64,000 bases of DNA from Rhodococcoides corynebacterioides NBRC 14404 (GCF_001894765.1 NZ_BCWV01000005.1:62001-126000), one strand, 5' to 3'. Positions 1 through 8,542 are shown, counted from the first letter of the stretch. Translations and numbers: made by a program. Notes: generated by a model from the letters alone, not told the origin.

Positions 1-954
1 AAGCATGCGGACTTCGTCGTCCCGTCGACCACGTCGCTCGAGCGGGACGATCTGAGCTGCACGCGCAACGACCCGTGGCTGGTCGCCATGCCGGCCGCGG
101 TGCCCCGCTTCGCCGACAGCCGGGACGACTACGAGACCTTCACGCTGCTGGCCCGCGAGCTCGGCGTCGAGCAGGAGTTCACGGAGGGGCGCACCGCGGC
201 GGAGTGGCTCCGGCATCTGTACGAGCCGTGGCGCGGGTTCGCCGCCGCCGCCGGCCGGGTCACCCCGCCGACGTTCGACGAGTTCTGGCGGGACGGGGCG
301 TTCCGAATGGACACCGAGGACGATCTGACGCTGCTCGAGGACTTCCGGAACGACCCCGAGCGGGCGCCGCTCCGCACCCCGAGCGGTCGCCTCGAGATCT
401 TCTCCGAGACCATCGACGGCTTCGGTTACGACGACTGCGCCGGCCACCCCCGGTGGTACGAGCCTCGGGAGTGGCTGCGAGGAGAGCGCGCGGAGCGCTT
501 CCCGCTGCATCTCGTGGCGAACCAGCCGAAGACCCGCCTGCACAGCCAGCTCGACCACGGTGCGGTCAGCCGGGCGTCGAAAGTCCAGGGACGCGAGCCG
601 ATCCGGATGCATCCCGACGACGCGCGGGCGCGCGGACTCGACGACGGCGACGTCGTGCGGGTGTTCAACGACCGCGGCGCATGCCTGGCGGGCCTACGGA
701 TCGACGACGGCCTGACGCCGCGGGTGGCACAGCTGTCGACGGGTGCCTGGTACGACCCGCTCGACCCTGCCGACCCGCGGTCGATGTGCGTGCACGGCAA
801 CGTGAACGTGCTCACCGAGGACCGCGGCACCAGTTCACTGGCGCAGGGCTGCACCGGCCAGCACGTCCTCGTCGAGATCGAGAAGTGGACGGAGGCACTG
901 CCTCCCGTGCGCGCCCACCGACCGCCGGCGTTCGCGGAACGACCTCAGAAGTAG
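1..954 (+). CDS. Molybdopterin oxidoreductase, C-terminal part (5' end outside window)
   Basis: The reading frame is open from the first base and ends at a TAG, so only the last 317 residues are seen. The first residues (ADFVVPSTTSLERDDL) look like the part of BisC/TorA/DMSO-reductase-type enzymes that follows the catalytic molybdopterin domain. The last ~150 residues (from HLVANQPKTRLHSQLDHG through VRVFNDRGACLAGL to SLAQGCTGQHVLVEIEKW) fit a molybdopterin-dinucleotide binding domain. Members of this family reduce S- or N-oxides such as biotin sulfoxide or TMAO with a bis-MGD cofactor. The substrate cannot be told from this fragment, and the absence of the N-terminus means a Tat signal or Fe-S site cannot be judged. 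Its last 10 bp overlap the 3' end of the convergent MaoC gene. Confidence 0.85.
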   Translation, partial: KHADFVVPSTTSLERDDLSCTRNDPWLVAMPAAVPRFADSRDDYETFTLLARELGVEQEFTEGRTAAEWLRHLYEPWRGFAAAAGRVTPPTFDEFWRDGAFRMDTEDDLTLLEDFRNDPERAPLRTPSGRLEIFSETIDGFGYDDCAGHPRWYEPREWLRGERAERFPLHLVANQPKTRLHSQLDHGAVSRASKVQGREPIRMHPDDARARGLDDGDVVRVFNDRGACLAGLRIDDGLTPRVAQLSTGAWYDPLDPADPRSMCVHGNVNVLTEDRGTSSLAQGCTGQHVLVEIEKWTEALPPVRAHRPPAFAERPQK

Positions 955-1403
955 ACGCGGGAGATGACCTGCGCGACCAGCGCGGGCTTGTCCACACCCT
1001 CGATCTCGACGGTGGAGTCCACGGTCATCTGCACGGCGCCGTCGGCCAGGGTGTCCGCCGAGCCGAGCACGGCGACCAGACGGATGCGCGACCCCACCGG
1101 CACAGGGTGGACGTACCGAACCTTGTTGCTGCCGTAGTTCACTCCCATCCGGGAGTTCTCGACGGCGTACGTCTGCCAGGACAGCATCGGCAGCAGGGAC
1201 AGCGTCAGGTAGCCGTGGGCGATGGGTCCGCCGAACGGGCTCTCCTTCGTGGCCCGCTCGACGTCCACGTGGATCCACTGGTGGTCGCCCGTGGCATCGG
1301 CGAAGGTGTTCACCCGCTCCTGAGTGATCTCGAGCCAGTCGCTGGTCCCGATGGTCTCGCCGACCGCGCCGGTGATGTCGTCTGCCGAGGTGAAGGTACG
1401 CAC
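945..1403 (-). CDS. MaoC-like (R)-specific enoyl-CoA hydratase
   Basis: A 152-residue single-hotdog protein. The hydratase-2 motif is visible near residue 40 as ATGDHQWIHVD, with the Asp and His expected to be catalytic, followed by the family's FGGPIAHGYLTLSLLP helix. Enzymes of this type hydrate trans-2-enoyl-CoA in fatty-acid metabolism; short stand-alone copies are common in mycolic actinobacteria. I chose the GTG at 1403 (VRTFTSADDI), because extension further upstream would run into msrB and gives non-homologous arginine-rich sequence. It is convergent with the oxidoreductase and lies 35 bp downstream of msrB on the same strand. The exact CoA substrate is unknown. Confidence 0.85.
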   Translation of the reverse strand: MRTFTSADDITGAVGETIGTSDWLEITQERVNTFADATGDHQWIHVDVERATKESPFGGPIAHGYLTLSLLPMLSWQTYAVENSRMGVNYGSNKVRYVHPVPVGSRIRLVAVLGSADTLADGAVQMTVDSTVEIEGVDKPALVAQVISRVYF

Positions 1404-1438
1404 CCCCCGGACCCTAGCGGCCCGGGGTGCGCGGGGTG

Positions 1439-1873
1439 TCACTTCGTGTCGGGGACCAGGGTCAGCGAGATCGAGTTGATGCAGTACCGCTGGTCGGTCG
1501 GGGTCGGGTACCCCTCGCCCTCGAAGACGTGTCCGAGGTGGCTGTGGCAGTTGCGGCACAGCACCTCGACGCGCTTCATGCCCATCGATCGGTCCTCGCG
1601 CAGGATGACCGCGTCGGTGTCGGCCGGGTCGTAGAAGGACGGCCAGCCGCAATGGGACTCGAACTTGGTCGTGCTGCGGAAGAGTTCGGCGTCGCACGCG
1701 CGGCAGCGGTACACGCCCTCGGTGGTGGTGTCGGTGTACTCACCGACATAGGGGCGCTCGGTACCGGCCTGGCGGAGCACGGCGTACTCGGCGGCGCTCA
1801 ACTTCTCCCGCCACTGCTCGTCGGTGAGGTCGTAGGCCGGTCGATCGGTGTTCGTGTCACGAGCGGAAGTCAT
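1439..1873 (-). CDS. msrB: Peptide-methionine (R)-S-oxide reductase MsrB
   Basis: A 144-residue MsrB, the usual length for a stand-alone domain. It reduces methionine-R-sulfoxide in proteins using thioredoxin. The two zinc-binding CxxC pairs (CRAC and CRNC), the HCGWPSF motif and the catalytic cysteine in the C-terminal RYCINS motif are all present. It lies immediately downstream of aftC on the same strand with a 9-bp gap, the same neighbour order (aftC then msrB) as Rv2673-Rv2674 in M. tuberculosis. No signal peptide is visible, so it is probably cytoplasmic. Confidence 0.95.
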   Translation of the reverse strand: MTSARDTNTDRPAYDLTDEQWREKLSAAEYAVLRQAGTERPYVGEYTDTTTEGVYRCRACDAELFRSTTKFESHCGWPSFYDPADTDAVILREDRSMGMKRVEVLCRNCHSHLGHVFEGEGYPTPTDQRYCINSISLTLVPDTK

Positions 1874-1882
1874 GCGACCACG

Positions 1883-3220
1883 CTAATGCGTGTCGGCCGC
1901 GCTCGCCGTCGTCGCAGGTGAGGCGGTGCGCACCGAGGGGCGAGCGGTGAGGAAGTCGGGGTCGATGCCGTCGGCGAGACGTCCCTCCCGCTTGGCGGTC
2001 AGGTACCGGTTCACCAGCACCGCGAAGACCACGACGATGAGCAGCGACCATCCCCACGTCACGCGCAGGTACTCGAGGGTGCGCCCGAACTCGGGGAACC
2101 GGCCCACCAGCCAGCTGTCGTAGCTGAGGAATCCGTACGCCGCGAGCCACGCCGGCCAGTTGCGCATCACCGAGTTGCGCAGCACCACCGACATCAGCAG
2201 CGGGAACAGCATCATCGAGTAGTACATCTGGCCGAGCGACGCCAGCAGGAACGAGGCCACCAGCAGCAGTCCGCCCGCAGTGACGACGAAGAAGAGTTCG
2301 TCGTGGCGGTAGTACTTCCACAGCAGCCAGAGCGAGACCGCGACCATGGCCGCGAACACCACCCGAAGACCGACGACGAGTCCGGCGGGGAGTCCGTAGT
2401 AGAGGCCGTTGCCCACGATCGAGCTGTTGAAGTAATCCCGCGTCTCGAGCAGGTAGGGCACGGTGTGCGAGACGAAGGCGAACGGATCGACCGACAGCGG
2501 CAGGGCCAGCAGGGTCAGGACCACCGGGACCCCGATCGCGGTGACGACGACGCGCCATTCCTTCCGCACGAGCGGGAGCAACAGCAGCGGTGCCAGGGTG
2601 GGTTTCACCGCGATCGTCAGCCCGATCGCCGCGCCCGCCCAGTACTGCCGCTTCCGCAGCAGCAACATCATGAAGAGCACTTCGCCGAGCAGGAGCAAGC
2701 CGTTGATGTTGGTGAAGATCAACGTGTTGGTGACCGTCTCCGTGGAGAACGCCGCCAGAAGAACCGCAGGGGCGGCGACGGACGTGACCGACAGATCGAA
2801 GAGGCGAAGCAGGAGGTACAGCGCGGCGACGACGGCGACGGCGTTGATGCCGATGTACAGCCAGCGGGCCTTCTCCGGATCGAGGACCGCGATGGGCGCG
2901 ATCAGCAGCGTGCCGCTGGGCGGGTAGAGATAGTGCGGATCGACCGAGTCGAAGTTCGCCACGTAGACCTCACGCCGGTTGAGGAACGCCAGCGCGGCGT
3001 CGTAGACCGGTCGGAAGTCGTCGGTGATGTTGCCGTTGACGGCTTTGACGATCACCCGGTTGACGGCGGTGAGAATCGCGATGGGCCAGAGGGCGTAGGT
3101 GAGGACCTGCGCAGTGGTCCGCCCCGTCCTCGGTTCGAGGGCACCCAGTGCGGACGAGACCGGCGATTCACGGAAAGACACGAGGGGGACGGTACCGCGA
3201 GCCTCAGGCAGGACAGGCAT
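1883..3220 (-). CDS. aftC: Alpha-(1->3)-arabinofuranosyltransferase AftC-like (GT-C, GT87)
   Basis: A 445-residue polytopic membrane protein with about ten to twelve hydrophobic segments. Sequence blocks that I recognise from mycobacterial AftC are present: NGNITDDFRPVYDAAL, DPHYLYPPSGTLL, TETVTNTLIFTNINGLLLL, RDYFNSSIVGNGLYYGLP and MYYSMMLFPLLMSVVL. The Asp pair in ITDD is the likely GT-C metal/acid motif. AftC uses decaprenyl-phosphoryl-arabinose to add alpha-1,3 branches to arabinan of arabinogalactan and lipoarabinomannan. The ATG at 3220 gives a 17-bp overlap with the upstream hydrolase gene; an internal GTG at about 3181 (VSFRESP) is an alternative. The hydrolase-aftC-msrB order matches M. 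tuberculosis. The C-terminal ~40 residues are polar and cytoplasmic-looking. Confidence 0.92.
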   Translation of the reverse strand: MPVLPEARGTVPLVSFRESPVSSALGALEPRTGRTTAQVLTYALWPIAILTAVNRVIVKAVNGNITDDFRPVYDAALAFLNRREVYVANFDSVDPHYLYPPSGTLLIAPIAVLDPEKARWLYIGINAVAVVAALYLLLRLFDLSVTSVAAPAVLLAAFSTETVTNTLIFTNINGLLLLGEVLFMMLLLRKRQYWAGAAIGLTIAVKPTLAPLLLLPLVRKEWRVVVTAIGVPVVLTLLALPLSVDPFAFVSHTVPYLLETRDYFNSSIVGNGLYYGLPAGLVVGLRVVFAAMVAVSLWLLWKYYRHDELFFVVTAGGLLLVASFLLASLGQMYYSMMLFPLLMSVVLRNSVMRNWPAWLAAYGFLSYDSWLVGRFPEFGRTLEYLRVTWGWSLLIVVVFAVLVNRYLTAKREGRLADGIDPDFLTARPSVRTASPATTASAADTH

Positions 3221-4784
3221 TCCCGCCCGTCGGCACGTCGCCCGCGGAGAGGTACGTCGTCACCGCCGCGCGTCCGCAGGCCGAGCCCACCAGCACGGGG
3301 TGCCCGAGGCCGTCCCAGGTCACGGTGGCCGTCCGGGTTCCGGCCGAGCCGAGGGCACCGGTGACGGTGGGCAGCTGCTCGGTGCCCGAGACGGCGTCGC
3401 CCCGGCCGCTCAGGATCAGCACCGGGACGCCGGGTGCCGACGGCACCGGCGGGGGCGGCGACGACGGCCAGGCGGAGCACACCAGGAGCGAGCGGGCCGC
3501 CACGGCACCGAACGCGGGGTAGAGCGACGACCACGCCGACGACAACTCACGAACGCGATCCGGCCCCGGCCACTGCTGACCGTCGGTGCAGCGGCCGACG
3601 AACACGCCGTCGGTGGCGGTGAAGGAGCGCGCCAGGTCGACCTCGCGGGTCAGCGCGCTGGTGTCACCCGACCGGGCGGCCGCCAGGGTGTCCGACGCAG
3701 CGCGAAGGCGATCGACGGCGTCGGCGGTCCGGGGGTAGGAGAGCAGGGTCACGACGGCGTCGCGCACGGTCGCGCCGGACAGCGGCGCGAACTCACCGGC
3801 GTCCGCCCGCGCGAACAGGTCGACGACGGCGGACCGGGGGTCCGCACCCAACGAGCACGCCAACGCCGCGCAGCGCGTCGCGAACTCGGTCAACGCACTT
3901 TCCCGCGCGCGGACCACCTGCTCAGCGGCCGGCACGGCGTCGGTCACGACGTTCGCGGGGGAGTCCAGCACGAGGCGCGCGACGTGATCGCCGTAGGCCG
4001 AGGCGTAGGCCAGCGCGACGAGGGCGCCGTTGCCCGATCCCACGAGGGAGAGTGCGGTCACACCCCAGGCGCGGCGCAGTGCCTCGAGATCGTCCGCGCT
4101 GTTGGGGAGCGCGAACGCCAAGGCGTCGGGCTGCAGGAAGTCGGTACAGGCGATGGTCGCGTCACGAGCGAGCGCGGCGGTCGCCTCGACGGGATCGTCG
4201 CCGGGGGAGTACTGCCCGAGGTCGACGAGAGCGTTGCGGGTGGACGTCGCACCGGAGTAGCAGTCGAACGGCGCCGAGTTGCCCGTTCCCCTGCGGTCGA
4301 CTCCCACCACCGGGTGTGCGGCCAGCAGTGCGGTGTCCGGCTGGGCGGCCAGGGCGGCGACGTCGGCGAACGACGGTCGATCCGTTCCCGACGTGTAGAC
4401 CATGGGAACCGCGTCCGCGGGGGTGCTGGTGGTTCGCACGCGTGTCACCGCCAGCTCGAACGTGCCGTCCGAGGCCACCTCGGTGTCGATCGGCGTCGTG
4501 ACGGTGGCGCACTCCACCACGGTGTTCGGCGCGGCCGTGACCCCGACGGTCGCGGTCAGGCGGGCGGTGCAGTCGCTCCAGTTCAGCTCGGTCACCGGAG
4601 CTTCCAGCGCCCGCGGTTCCGCAGGCGCGGTCGACGACGTGGGAGCCGTACCCCCGTCGGTCCCGCCGTCCACGGCCACGTCCGGTCGCGCGGACGGGCC
4701 CGCACCGCACGCGCCGAGCAGGACCGCAGCGACCAGCACCGAGCCGACGGAAGCGGGAAGCCGTCCGGCTCGGCGCGTCTGCAT
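3204..4784 (-). CDS. Secreted lipoprotein of the TAP-like alpha/beta-hydrolase family, nucleophile apparently lost
   Basis: A 526-residue predicted lipoprotein. The N-terminus has two Arg, a hydrophobic stretch and the lipobox LLGAC, so it should be exported and lipidated. The body resembles tripeptidyl-aminopeptidase-like hydrolases: HPVVGVDRRGTGNSAPFDC, a nucleophile-elbow region and a C-terminal TAP-like domain with SGRGD and DGLGHPVLVGSACG. At the elbow the sequence is LVGSGNGALVAL: the usual GxSxG serine position is Gly, so catalysis is doubtful unless an adjacent Ser is used. It corresponds in position to Rv2672, annotated there as a possible secreted protease. The ATG at 4784 was chosen because it starts a proper signal peptide; a GTG two codons upstream is possible. 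It overlaps aftC by 17 bp and follows the RibD-like gene by 29 bp. Confidence 0.85.
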   Translation of the reverse strand: MQTRRAGRLPASVGSVLVAAVLLGACGAGPSARPDVAVDGGTDGGTAPTSSTAPAEPRALEAPVTELNWSDCTARLTATVGVTAAPNTVVECATVTTPIDTEVASDGTFELAVTRVRTTSTPADAVPMVYTSGTDRPSFADVAALAAQPDTALLAAHPVVGVDRRGTGNSAPFDCYSGATSTRNALVDLGQYSPGDDPVEATAALARDATIACTDFLQPDALAFALPNSADDLEALRRAWGVTALSLVGSGNGALVALAYASAYGDHVARLVLDSPANVVTDAVPAAEQVVRARESALTEFATRCAALACSLGADPRSAVVDLFARADAGEFAPLSGATVRDAVVTLLSYPRTADAVDRLRAASDTLAAARSGDTSALTREVDLARSFTATDGVFVGRCTDGQQWPGPDRVRELSSAWSSLYPAFGAVAARSLLVCSAWPSSPPPPVPSAPGVPVLILSGRGDAVSGTEQLPTVTGALGSAGTRTATVTWDGLGHPVLVGSACGRAAVTTYLSAGDVPTGGNACPA

Positions 4785-4813
4785 GCACACCAGCGTGCCA
4801 GAGACCCGTCCGG

Positions 4814-5572
4814 TCACCGGGTGCGGTCGCGGACCCACCGAATCAACACGGTGCCGTCGTCGTCCAGCAGAACGTGGGCGGGCGACATCGCGCGCGGTGT
4901 GGCGGTGTCGGAGGCCGCGATACGGCCGGCGTCGCCCGCCGCGACCATCGGGCTGGTCGTCAGACACACCTCGTCGACGACGTCGTCGGCGAGCAGGGTG
5001 GAGAACAGTCCGGGGCCGCCCTCGCACAGCACCCGACGCAGCCCGAGGCGGTCGAGTACGGCGACGACGCCGTCGCCCGTGACGTCGCCGTCCAGTTGCT
5101 CGACCCGAGCGCCCGCGTCGCGCAGGGCGCGCACCCGGTCGTCGTCGGCCGCGGCGGAGACGACGACGACCGGGGGGACCTCGGTGTCGGTGATGACCGA
5201 CCACCCCGGTTCGACGGACGCCGACCCGCTCACGATCACCACGGGCGGCACCTCGGCCTGACCACGCTCGCGGCGCGCCGCGCGGGTCGACTCGTCCACC
5301 TTCACACCGCCGTAGTCCTCGGCGGACACCGTCGACGCCCCCACCAGGACGGCGTCGGTGAGGTCGCGCAGCGTGGTGAAGACGGCGTGGTCGGCGTCCG
5401 TGCCGAGGCCGCCGCTGCGCCCGTCGACGGACACGGCCCCGTCGATGCTCGAGACGAAGTTGACGCGGATGCGCACGCGATCGAGCGTGGCCGGATAGGC
5501 GTAGAGATCGACGAGGTCGTCGTCGGTCACTGTGAGGTAGGTCCCATTATCGATACGCTGCACAAAAGGCAT
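4814..5572 (-). CDS. RibD C-terminal-domain pyrimidine reductase-like protein
   Basis: A 252-residue protein with a single RibD reductase domain (DHFR-like fold): VRIRVNFVSSIDGAVSVDGRSG near residue 33, DAVLVGASTVSAEDYGG near 75, and the NADPH-binding LCEGGPGLFSTLL near 183. No deaminase domain is fused. Full RibD makes a riboflavin precursor. The positional homologue Rv2671 has, as I recall, dihydrofolate-reductase-type activity able to bypass DfrA, so this protein may act on folates or on an unknown pterin rather than in riboflavin synthesis. It heads the hydrolase-aftC-msrB transcription unit and is divergent from zapE with only 26 bp between the start codons. Confidence 0.88.
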   Translation of the reverse strand: MPFVQRIDNGTYLTVTDDDLVDLYAYPATLDRVRIRVNFVSSIDGAVSVDGRSGGLGTDADHAVFTTLRDLTDAVLVGASTVSAEDYGGVKVDESTRAARRERGQAEVPPVVIVSGSASVEPGWSVITDTEVPPVVVVSAAADDDRVRALRDAGARVEQLDGDVTGDGVVAVLDRLGLRRVLCEGGPGLFSTLLADDVVDEVCLTTSPMVAAGDAGRIAASDTATPRAMSPAHVLLDDDGTVLIRWVRDRTR

Positions 5573-5598
5573 CCCACCACGTCGTTAACCTCGTCGTC

Positions 5599-6609
5599 AT
5601 GCCGATACGTCTGGTCGATCGCAATCCCGTGGTGCCCGCGGACCAGCTGATCGCCAACATGGTTCCGCCCACCATGTTCGACGATGTCAGTTTCGCCTCG
5701 TACATCCCCGATCCCGCCGAGCCCACGCAGGCCGAGGCCGTGGCCAAGGCGGAGGAGTTCGCCGGGAAGGTCGGCAAGATCCGATCGGGCGGCAAGCGCG
5801 GGCTGTTCGGCAAGAAGACGCAGGCCACCGGGGCCGGGCTCTACCTCGACGGCGGTTTCGGTGTCGGCAAGACCCACCTGCTGGCGTCGATCTACCACGC
5901 CACGCCGGAGCCCAAGGCGTTCGGCACGTTCGTCGAGCTCACGCACGTGGTGGGCGCACTCGGGTTCACCAAGGCCCTCGAGGAGTTCTCGAACCACAGC
6001 GTGCTGTGCATCGACGAGTTCGAGCTCGACGATCCGGGCGACACCATGCTCGTCTCCCGCCTGTTGACGGAGCTGTCCGGGCGCGGCGTGTCCATCGTCG
6101 CCACGTCCAACACGCTGCCGGGTCAGCTGGGCGAGGGACGGTTCGCCGCTCAGGACTTCCTCCGCGAGATCAAGAAGCTCGGCTCCATCTTCGAAGCGGT
6201 GCGCGTCGACGGTCCGGACTACCGGCATCGCGACCTGCCGCCGGCGCCGGACCCGTTGTCGGCCGAGGATCTCACCGCGGCGGCCGAGCGCATCGAGGGC
6301 GCCTCGTTGGACGACTTCGACGAGCTGGTCAAGCACCTGAGCACGCTGCACCCGTCGCGGTACGGCAAGTTGATCGAGGGCGTCGAGCAGGTCTTCGTCT
6401 CCGGCGTGCACGCGGCGCCCGATCAGTCGGTGGCGCTGCGCATCGTCGTGCTCGCGGACCGGCTGTACGACGCCGGCACTCCGGTCACCGTGTCCGGCGC
6501 CAAGCTCGACGAGTTGTTCACCGAGGAGATGCTGCAGGGCGGATACCGCAAGAAGTACCTGCGCGCCACGTCGCGACTGCTCGCACTGTCCCGCTTCGCG
6601 TCCGTCTGA
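5599..6609 (+). CDS. zapE: AFG1/ZapE-family AAA ATPase
   Basis: A 336-residue P-loop ATPase. Walker A is GGFGVGKTHLL (residues ~85-95), Walker B is LCIDEFELDD (~133-142) and the sensor-like block VATSNTLPGQLGEGRF follows at ~165. The family comprises yeast Afg1, which helps degrade respiratory subunits, and E. coli ZapE, which acts at the division ring; in actinobacteria the role is open. It is the positional homologue of Rv2670c. It is divergent from the RibD-like gene with 26 bp between starts, so its promoter must lie within the first codons of that gene, where an AT-richer stretch (about 5545-5575) is visible. Confidence 0.92.
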   Translation: MPIRLVDRNPVVPADQLIANMVPPTMFDDVSFASYIPDPAEPTQAEAVAKAEEFAGKVGKIRSGGKRGLFGKKTQATGAGLYLDGGFGVGKTHLLASIYHATPEPKAFGTFVELTHVVGALGFTKALEEFSNHSVLCIDEFELDDPGDTMLVSRLLTELSGRGVSIVATSNTLPGQLGEGRFAAQDFLREIKKLGSIFEAVRVDGPDYRHRDLPPAPDPLSAEDLTAAAERIEGASLDDFDELVKHLSTLHPSRYGKLIEGVEQVFVSGVHAAPDQSVALRIVVLADRLYDAGTPVTVSGAKLDELFTEEMLQGGYRKKYLRATSRLLALSRFASV

Positions 6610-6624
6610 CGCGCGGCGCTCGCG

Positions 6625-7161
6625 CTACAGGACGCGCTCGTAGACGAAGTCCTCGTGCAGGACGTCGCCGAGGGCGAACCGGCGTTGTCCGACGGGGACG
6701 AACCCGCACTTGCGATAGAACGCCTGCGCCCGAGCGTTGACGTGGTTGACGCCGAGCCACAGCGACGCTCGACCTAGCTCGCGCGCGAGGTCCACCGCCG
6801 CCTGCATGAGGGCACCGGCCGCACCGCTGCCGTGCGCCGCGGGGTCGGCGTACATCTTGTTCACCTCGACGGCGGGAGTGTCGCGTACTGCGGCGCGCAC
6901 GTCGGGGTCCTCGGACGGCCGGAGGCCCAGCATCGTGTACCCGACCAGAGTGCCGTCGCGCTCCGCGATAAGAACGCGGCGTTCGTCGTCCGCCAGATAG
7001 CCGCGAAAGGCGTTCTCCGACAGCGCCGTCGACACGAAGTGTCGAATGTCGGCATCCTCGGTGCCCGGTGGGCACGCGAGGGGGAAGGTGCGGGCCGCCA
7101 GGGCGGCGAGCTGGGGGATCTCCGACGGGTCGGCGGGGCGGACGGTGGCTGCGCCCGTCAT
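6625..7161 (-). CDS. GNAT-family N-acetyltransferase
   Basis: A 178-residue protein with one GNAT domain: RVLIAERDGTLVGYTMLGL (beta strands 2-4), EVNKMYADPAAHGSGAAGAL (acetyl-CoA pyrophosphate loop, here with Ala-His-Gly-Ser-Gly) and the C-terminal NARAQAFYRKCGFVPVGQR motif. It transfers an acetyl group from acetyl-CoA to an unknown amine. It is convergent with zapE (15 bp gap) and corresponds in position to Rv2669. Its start overlaps the stop of the upstream small membrane protein gene by 4 bp (ATGA), so the two are probably co-translated. Confidence 0.9.
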   Translation of the reverse strand: MTGAATVRPADPSEIPQLAALAARTFPLACPPGTEDADIRHFVSTALSENAFRGYLADDERRVLIAERDGTLVGYTMLGLRPSEDPDVRAAVRDTPAVEVNKMYADPAAHGSGAAGALMQAAVDLARELGRASLWLGVNHVNARAQAFYRKCGFVPVGQRRFALGDVLHEDFVYERVL

Positions 7162-7451
7162 GCCGCGCCGCGGTGCCGGGACTTGCGGGCGCCGTCCGTC
7201 ATGGCGTCGACGGTGTCCTTGGCTTCGCGGAGCGGCATGCCGGTACGCCGACGCAGGAGCGCCATGGCTTCGGCGGTGCGGTGCTCGCCGACGAGGGCGG
7301 TGGCCTCCGTCCGCGTCTCGGCGTCGACGGCGTGACCTGGTTCAGGGTTGACCGCGGCGGCCGCGGATCGGTGTCGCAGGGCGAACCACGTGACGACGAC
7401 GGCGAGGTCGACCACGACCAGGGCGACCACGAACCACACCCAGCTCGACAT
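7158..7451 (-). CDS. Small membrane protein with an L7/L12 C-terminal-like module
   Basis: A 97-residue protein. Residues ~3-25 form one transmembrane helix (WVWFVVALVVVDLAVVVTWF). After a linker, the last ~35 residues (EHRTAEAMALLRRRTGMPLREAKDTVDAM) resemble the C-terminal domain of ribosomal protein L7/L12, in which an LRERTGLGLKEAKDLVD-type helix recruits translation factors. The same module is seen in short actinobacterial membrane proteins of unknown function. The ATG at 7451 begins directly at the membrane helix. It is coupled to the GNAT gene by an ATGA overlap. No function can be assigned. Confidence 0.7.
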   Translation of the reverse strand: MSSWVWFVVALVVVDLAVVVTWFALRHRSAAAAVNPEPGHAVDAETRTEATALVGEHRTAEAMALLRRRTGMPLREAKDTVDAMTDGARKSRHRGAA

Positions 7452-7589
7452 GGTCTCCAGTGAACCACCTGCAGGGGAGTGCCCGGCGCCGGTTCGGGCG
7501 ATCGACCCCGACGCGCCGGTGTGAGTCCGCTTTCGTGGTGGGGTACAGGTGGCACAGGCGACAATCAGGCACGCCGACGAAGGAGTGAG

Positions 7590-7829
7590 ATGACGGAGCG
7601 CATGACCGAGCAGTGGTTCCTGGCCCGCGCGGATCGGGTGAAGGCCGCGGTCCAGACGGCGGTCGACGAGGCCGGGGCGTACGGCAGCGACCAGCTCGTC
7701 GCCGACCACGAGTGGATTCGATACGTGCACGACCACGTGCACGTCGTCGAGGAGGACGGTCAGCGGGTGGTCGACGACCAGGCCACGACGCGCCGGCTCG
7801 AGGAGTTGGCTGAGCGTTATCGGGTGTGA
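7590..7829 (+). CDS. Hypothetical protein, 79 residues
   Basis: A short acidic soluble protein that I do not recognise. The ATG at 7590 is preceded by a good ribosome-binding site (AGGAG at 7581-7585). A second Met four codons later is an alternative. The sequence is helix-rich and has a His/Val-rich centre (WIRYVHDHVHVVEEDG) and no membrane segment or cysteine. It stands alone, facing away from the small membrane protein gene, just before the transposase remnant at the edge of the accessory patch. Its codon use is normal for the window, so I treat it as a real gene of unknown role. Confidence 0.6.
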   Translation: MTERMTEQWFLARADRVKAAVQTAVDEAGAYGSDQLVADHEWIRYVHDHVHVVEEDGQRVVDDQATTRRLEELAERYRV

Positions 7830-7918
7830 ACGGTCGTTTTTCTGTCGTCGCGACGCGGCCATAGCTTGAGACGGCCTGAGGGAACGAGGCCCATAGGGCG
7901 ACTGATCATTTTGCGGGC

Positions 7919-8542
7919 TCATCCCAATCGGGGGTGTAGGAGTTGGGGTCTGAAGCCGCCGGTCTCGAGCAGGCTTCGGGCGATGTAGTTGGTCAGGTTG
8001 CGGAACCCGAGTGCGGAGCCGCGCAGGTGTTCGAGCCGTCCGTTGAGCGCCTCGGTCGGCCCGTTGCTGGTGCCAGGTCGTTCGAAGTAGGCGAGCACGT
8101 CGGCGGCTCGCTTCTTCAGGGTCCGGCCCAGGGTGGTGAGCTCGGTGAGCACCTTGGGGACGCCGGCGCTGAGGTCGGTGATCAGCTTCTCCATGAGCTC
8201 GCGGCCACGTTGCCGGTCCTCGTGGCGATAGGCGGCGATCATGCGCTGGCAGACACCCCAGGTCGCCTCGACCTCGACGTGAGCGTCATCAACGAACAGC
8301 GCGCGTAGCCTGTCGCTCTGCTTGTCGGTGAGCAGGTCCGCGCCGGTGTGCAGCGTGCGCCGTGACTTGTAGAGCGGGTCGTCCCTGAACCCACGGTGCC
8401 CGTGGATCGCGAGTTGGACCCGGCGCCGACACCTGTCGAGGGCGTCACCGGCCAGGCGCACGACGTGGAAGGGATCCATCATCGTGACCGCGTCCGGGAT
8501 CTCCTCTGGCCTCCTCGTGATCGGCCCGTCGGGGATCGTCAA
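7919..8542 (-). pseudogene. ISL3-family transposase remnant (C-terminal half)
   Basis: Only the C-terminal ~190 residues of an ISL3-family DDE transposase are present, from MDPFHVVRLAGDALDRCRRR to GFRNLTNYIARSLLETGGF near the natural stop. The conserved pieces LHTGADLLTD, WGVCQRMIAAYR and ERPGTSNGPTEALNGRLEHLRG are intact. Recognisable homology begins near 8494; the preceding codons (ITRRPEEI) are unrelated sequence. The N-terminal zinc-finger and first catalytic Asp region (about 200 residues) are missing, so the protein cannot be an active transposase. No second copy of an inverted repeat was found, so the element ends are not defined. It marks the accessory patch between the conserved block and the tRNA cluster. 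Confidence 0.85.

Noticed and set aside
3204-5204. 666-residue version of the hydrolase lipoprotein
   Set aside because: It would overlap most of the RibD-like gene and bury the signal peptide and lipobox inside the protein.
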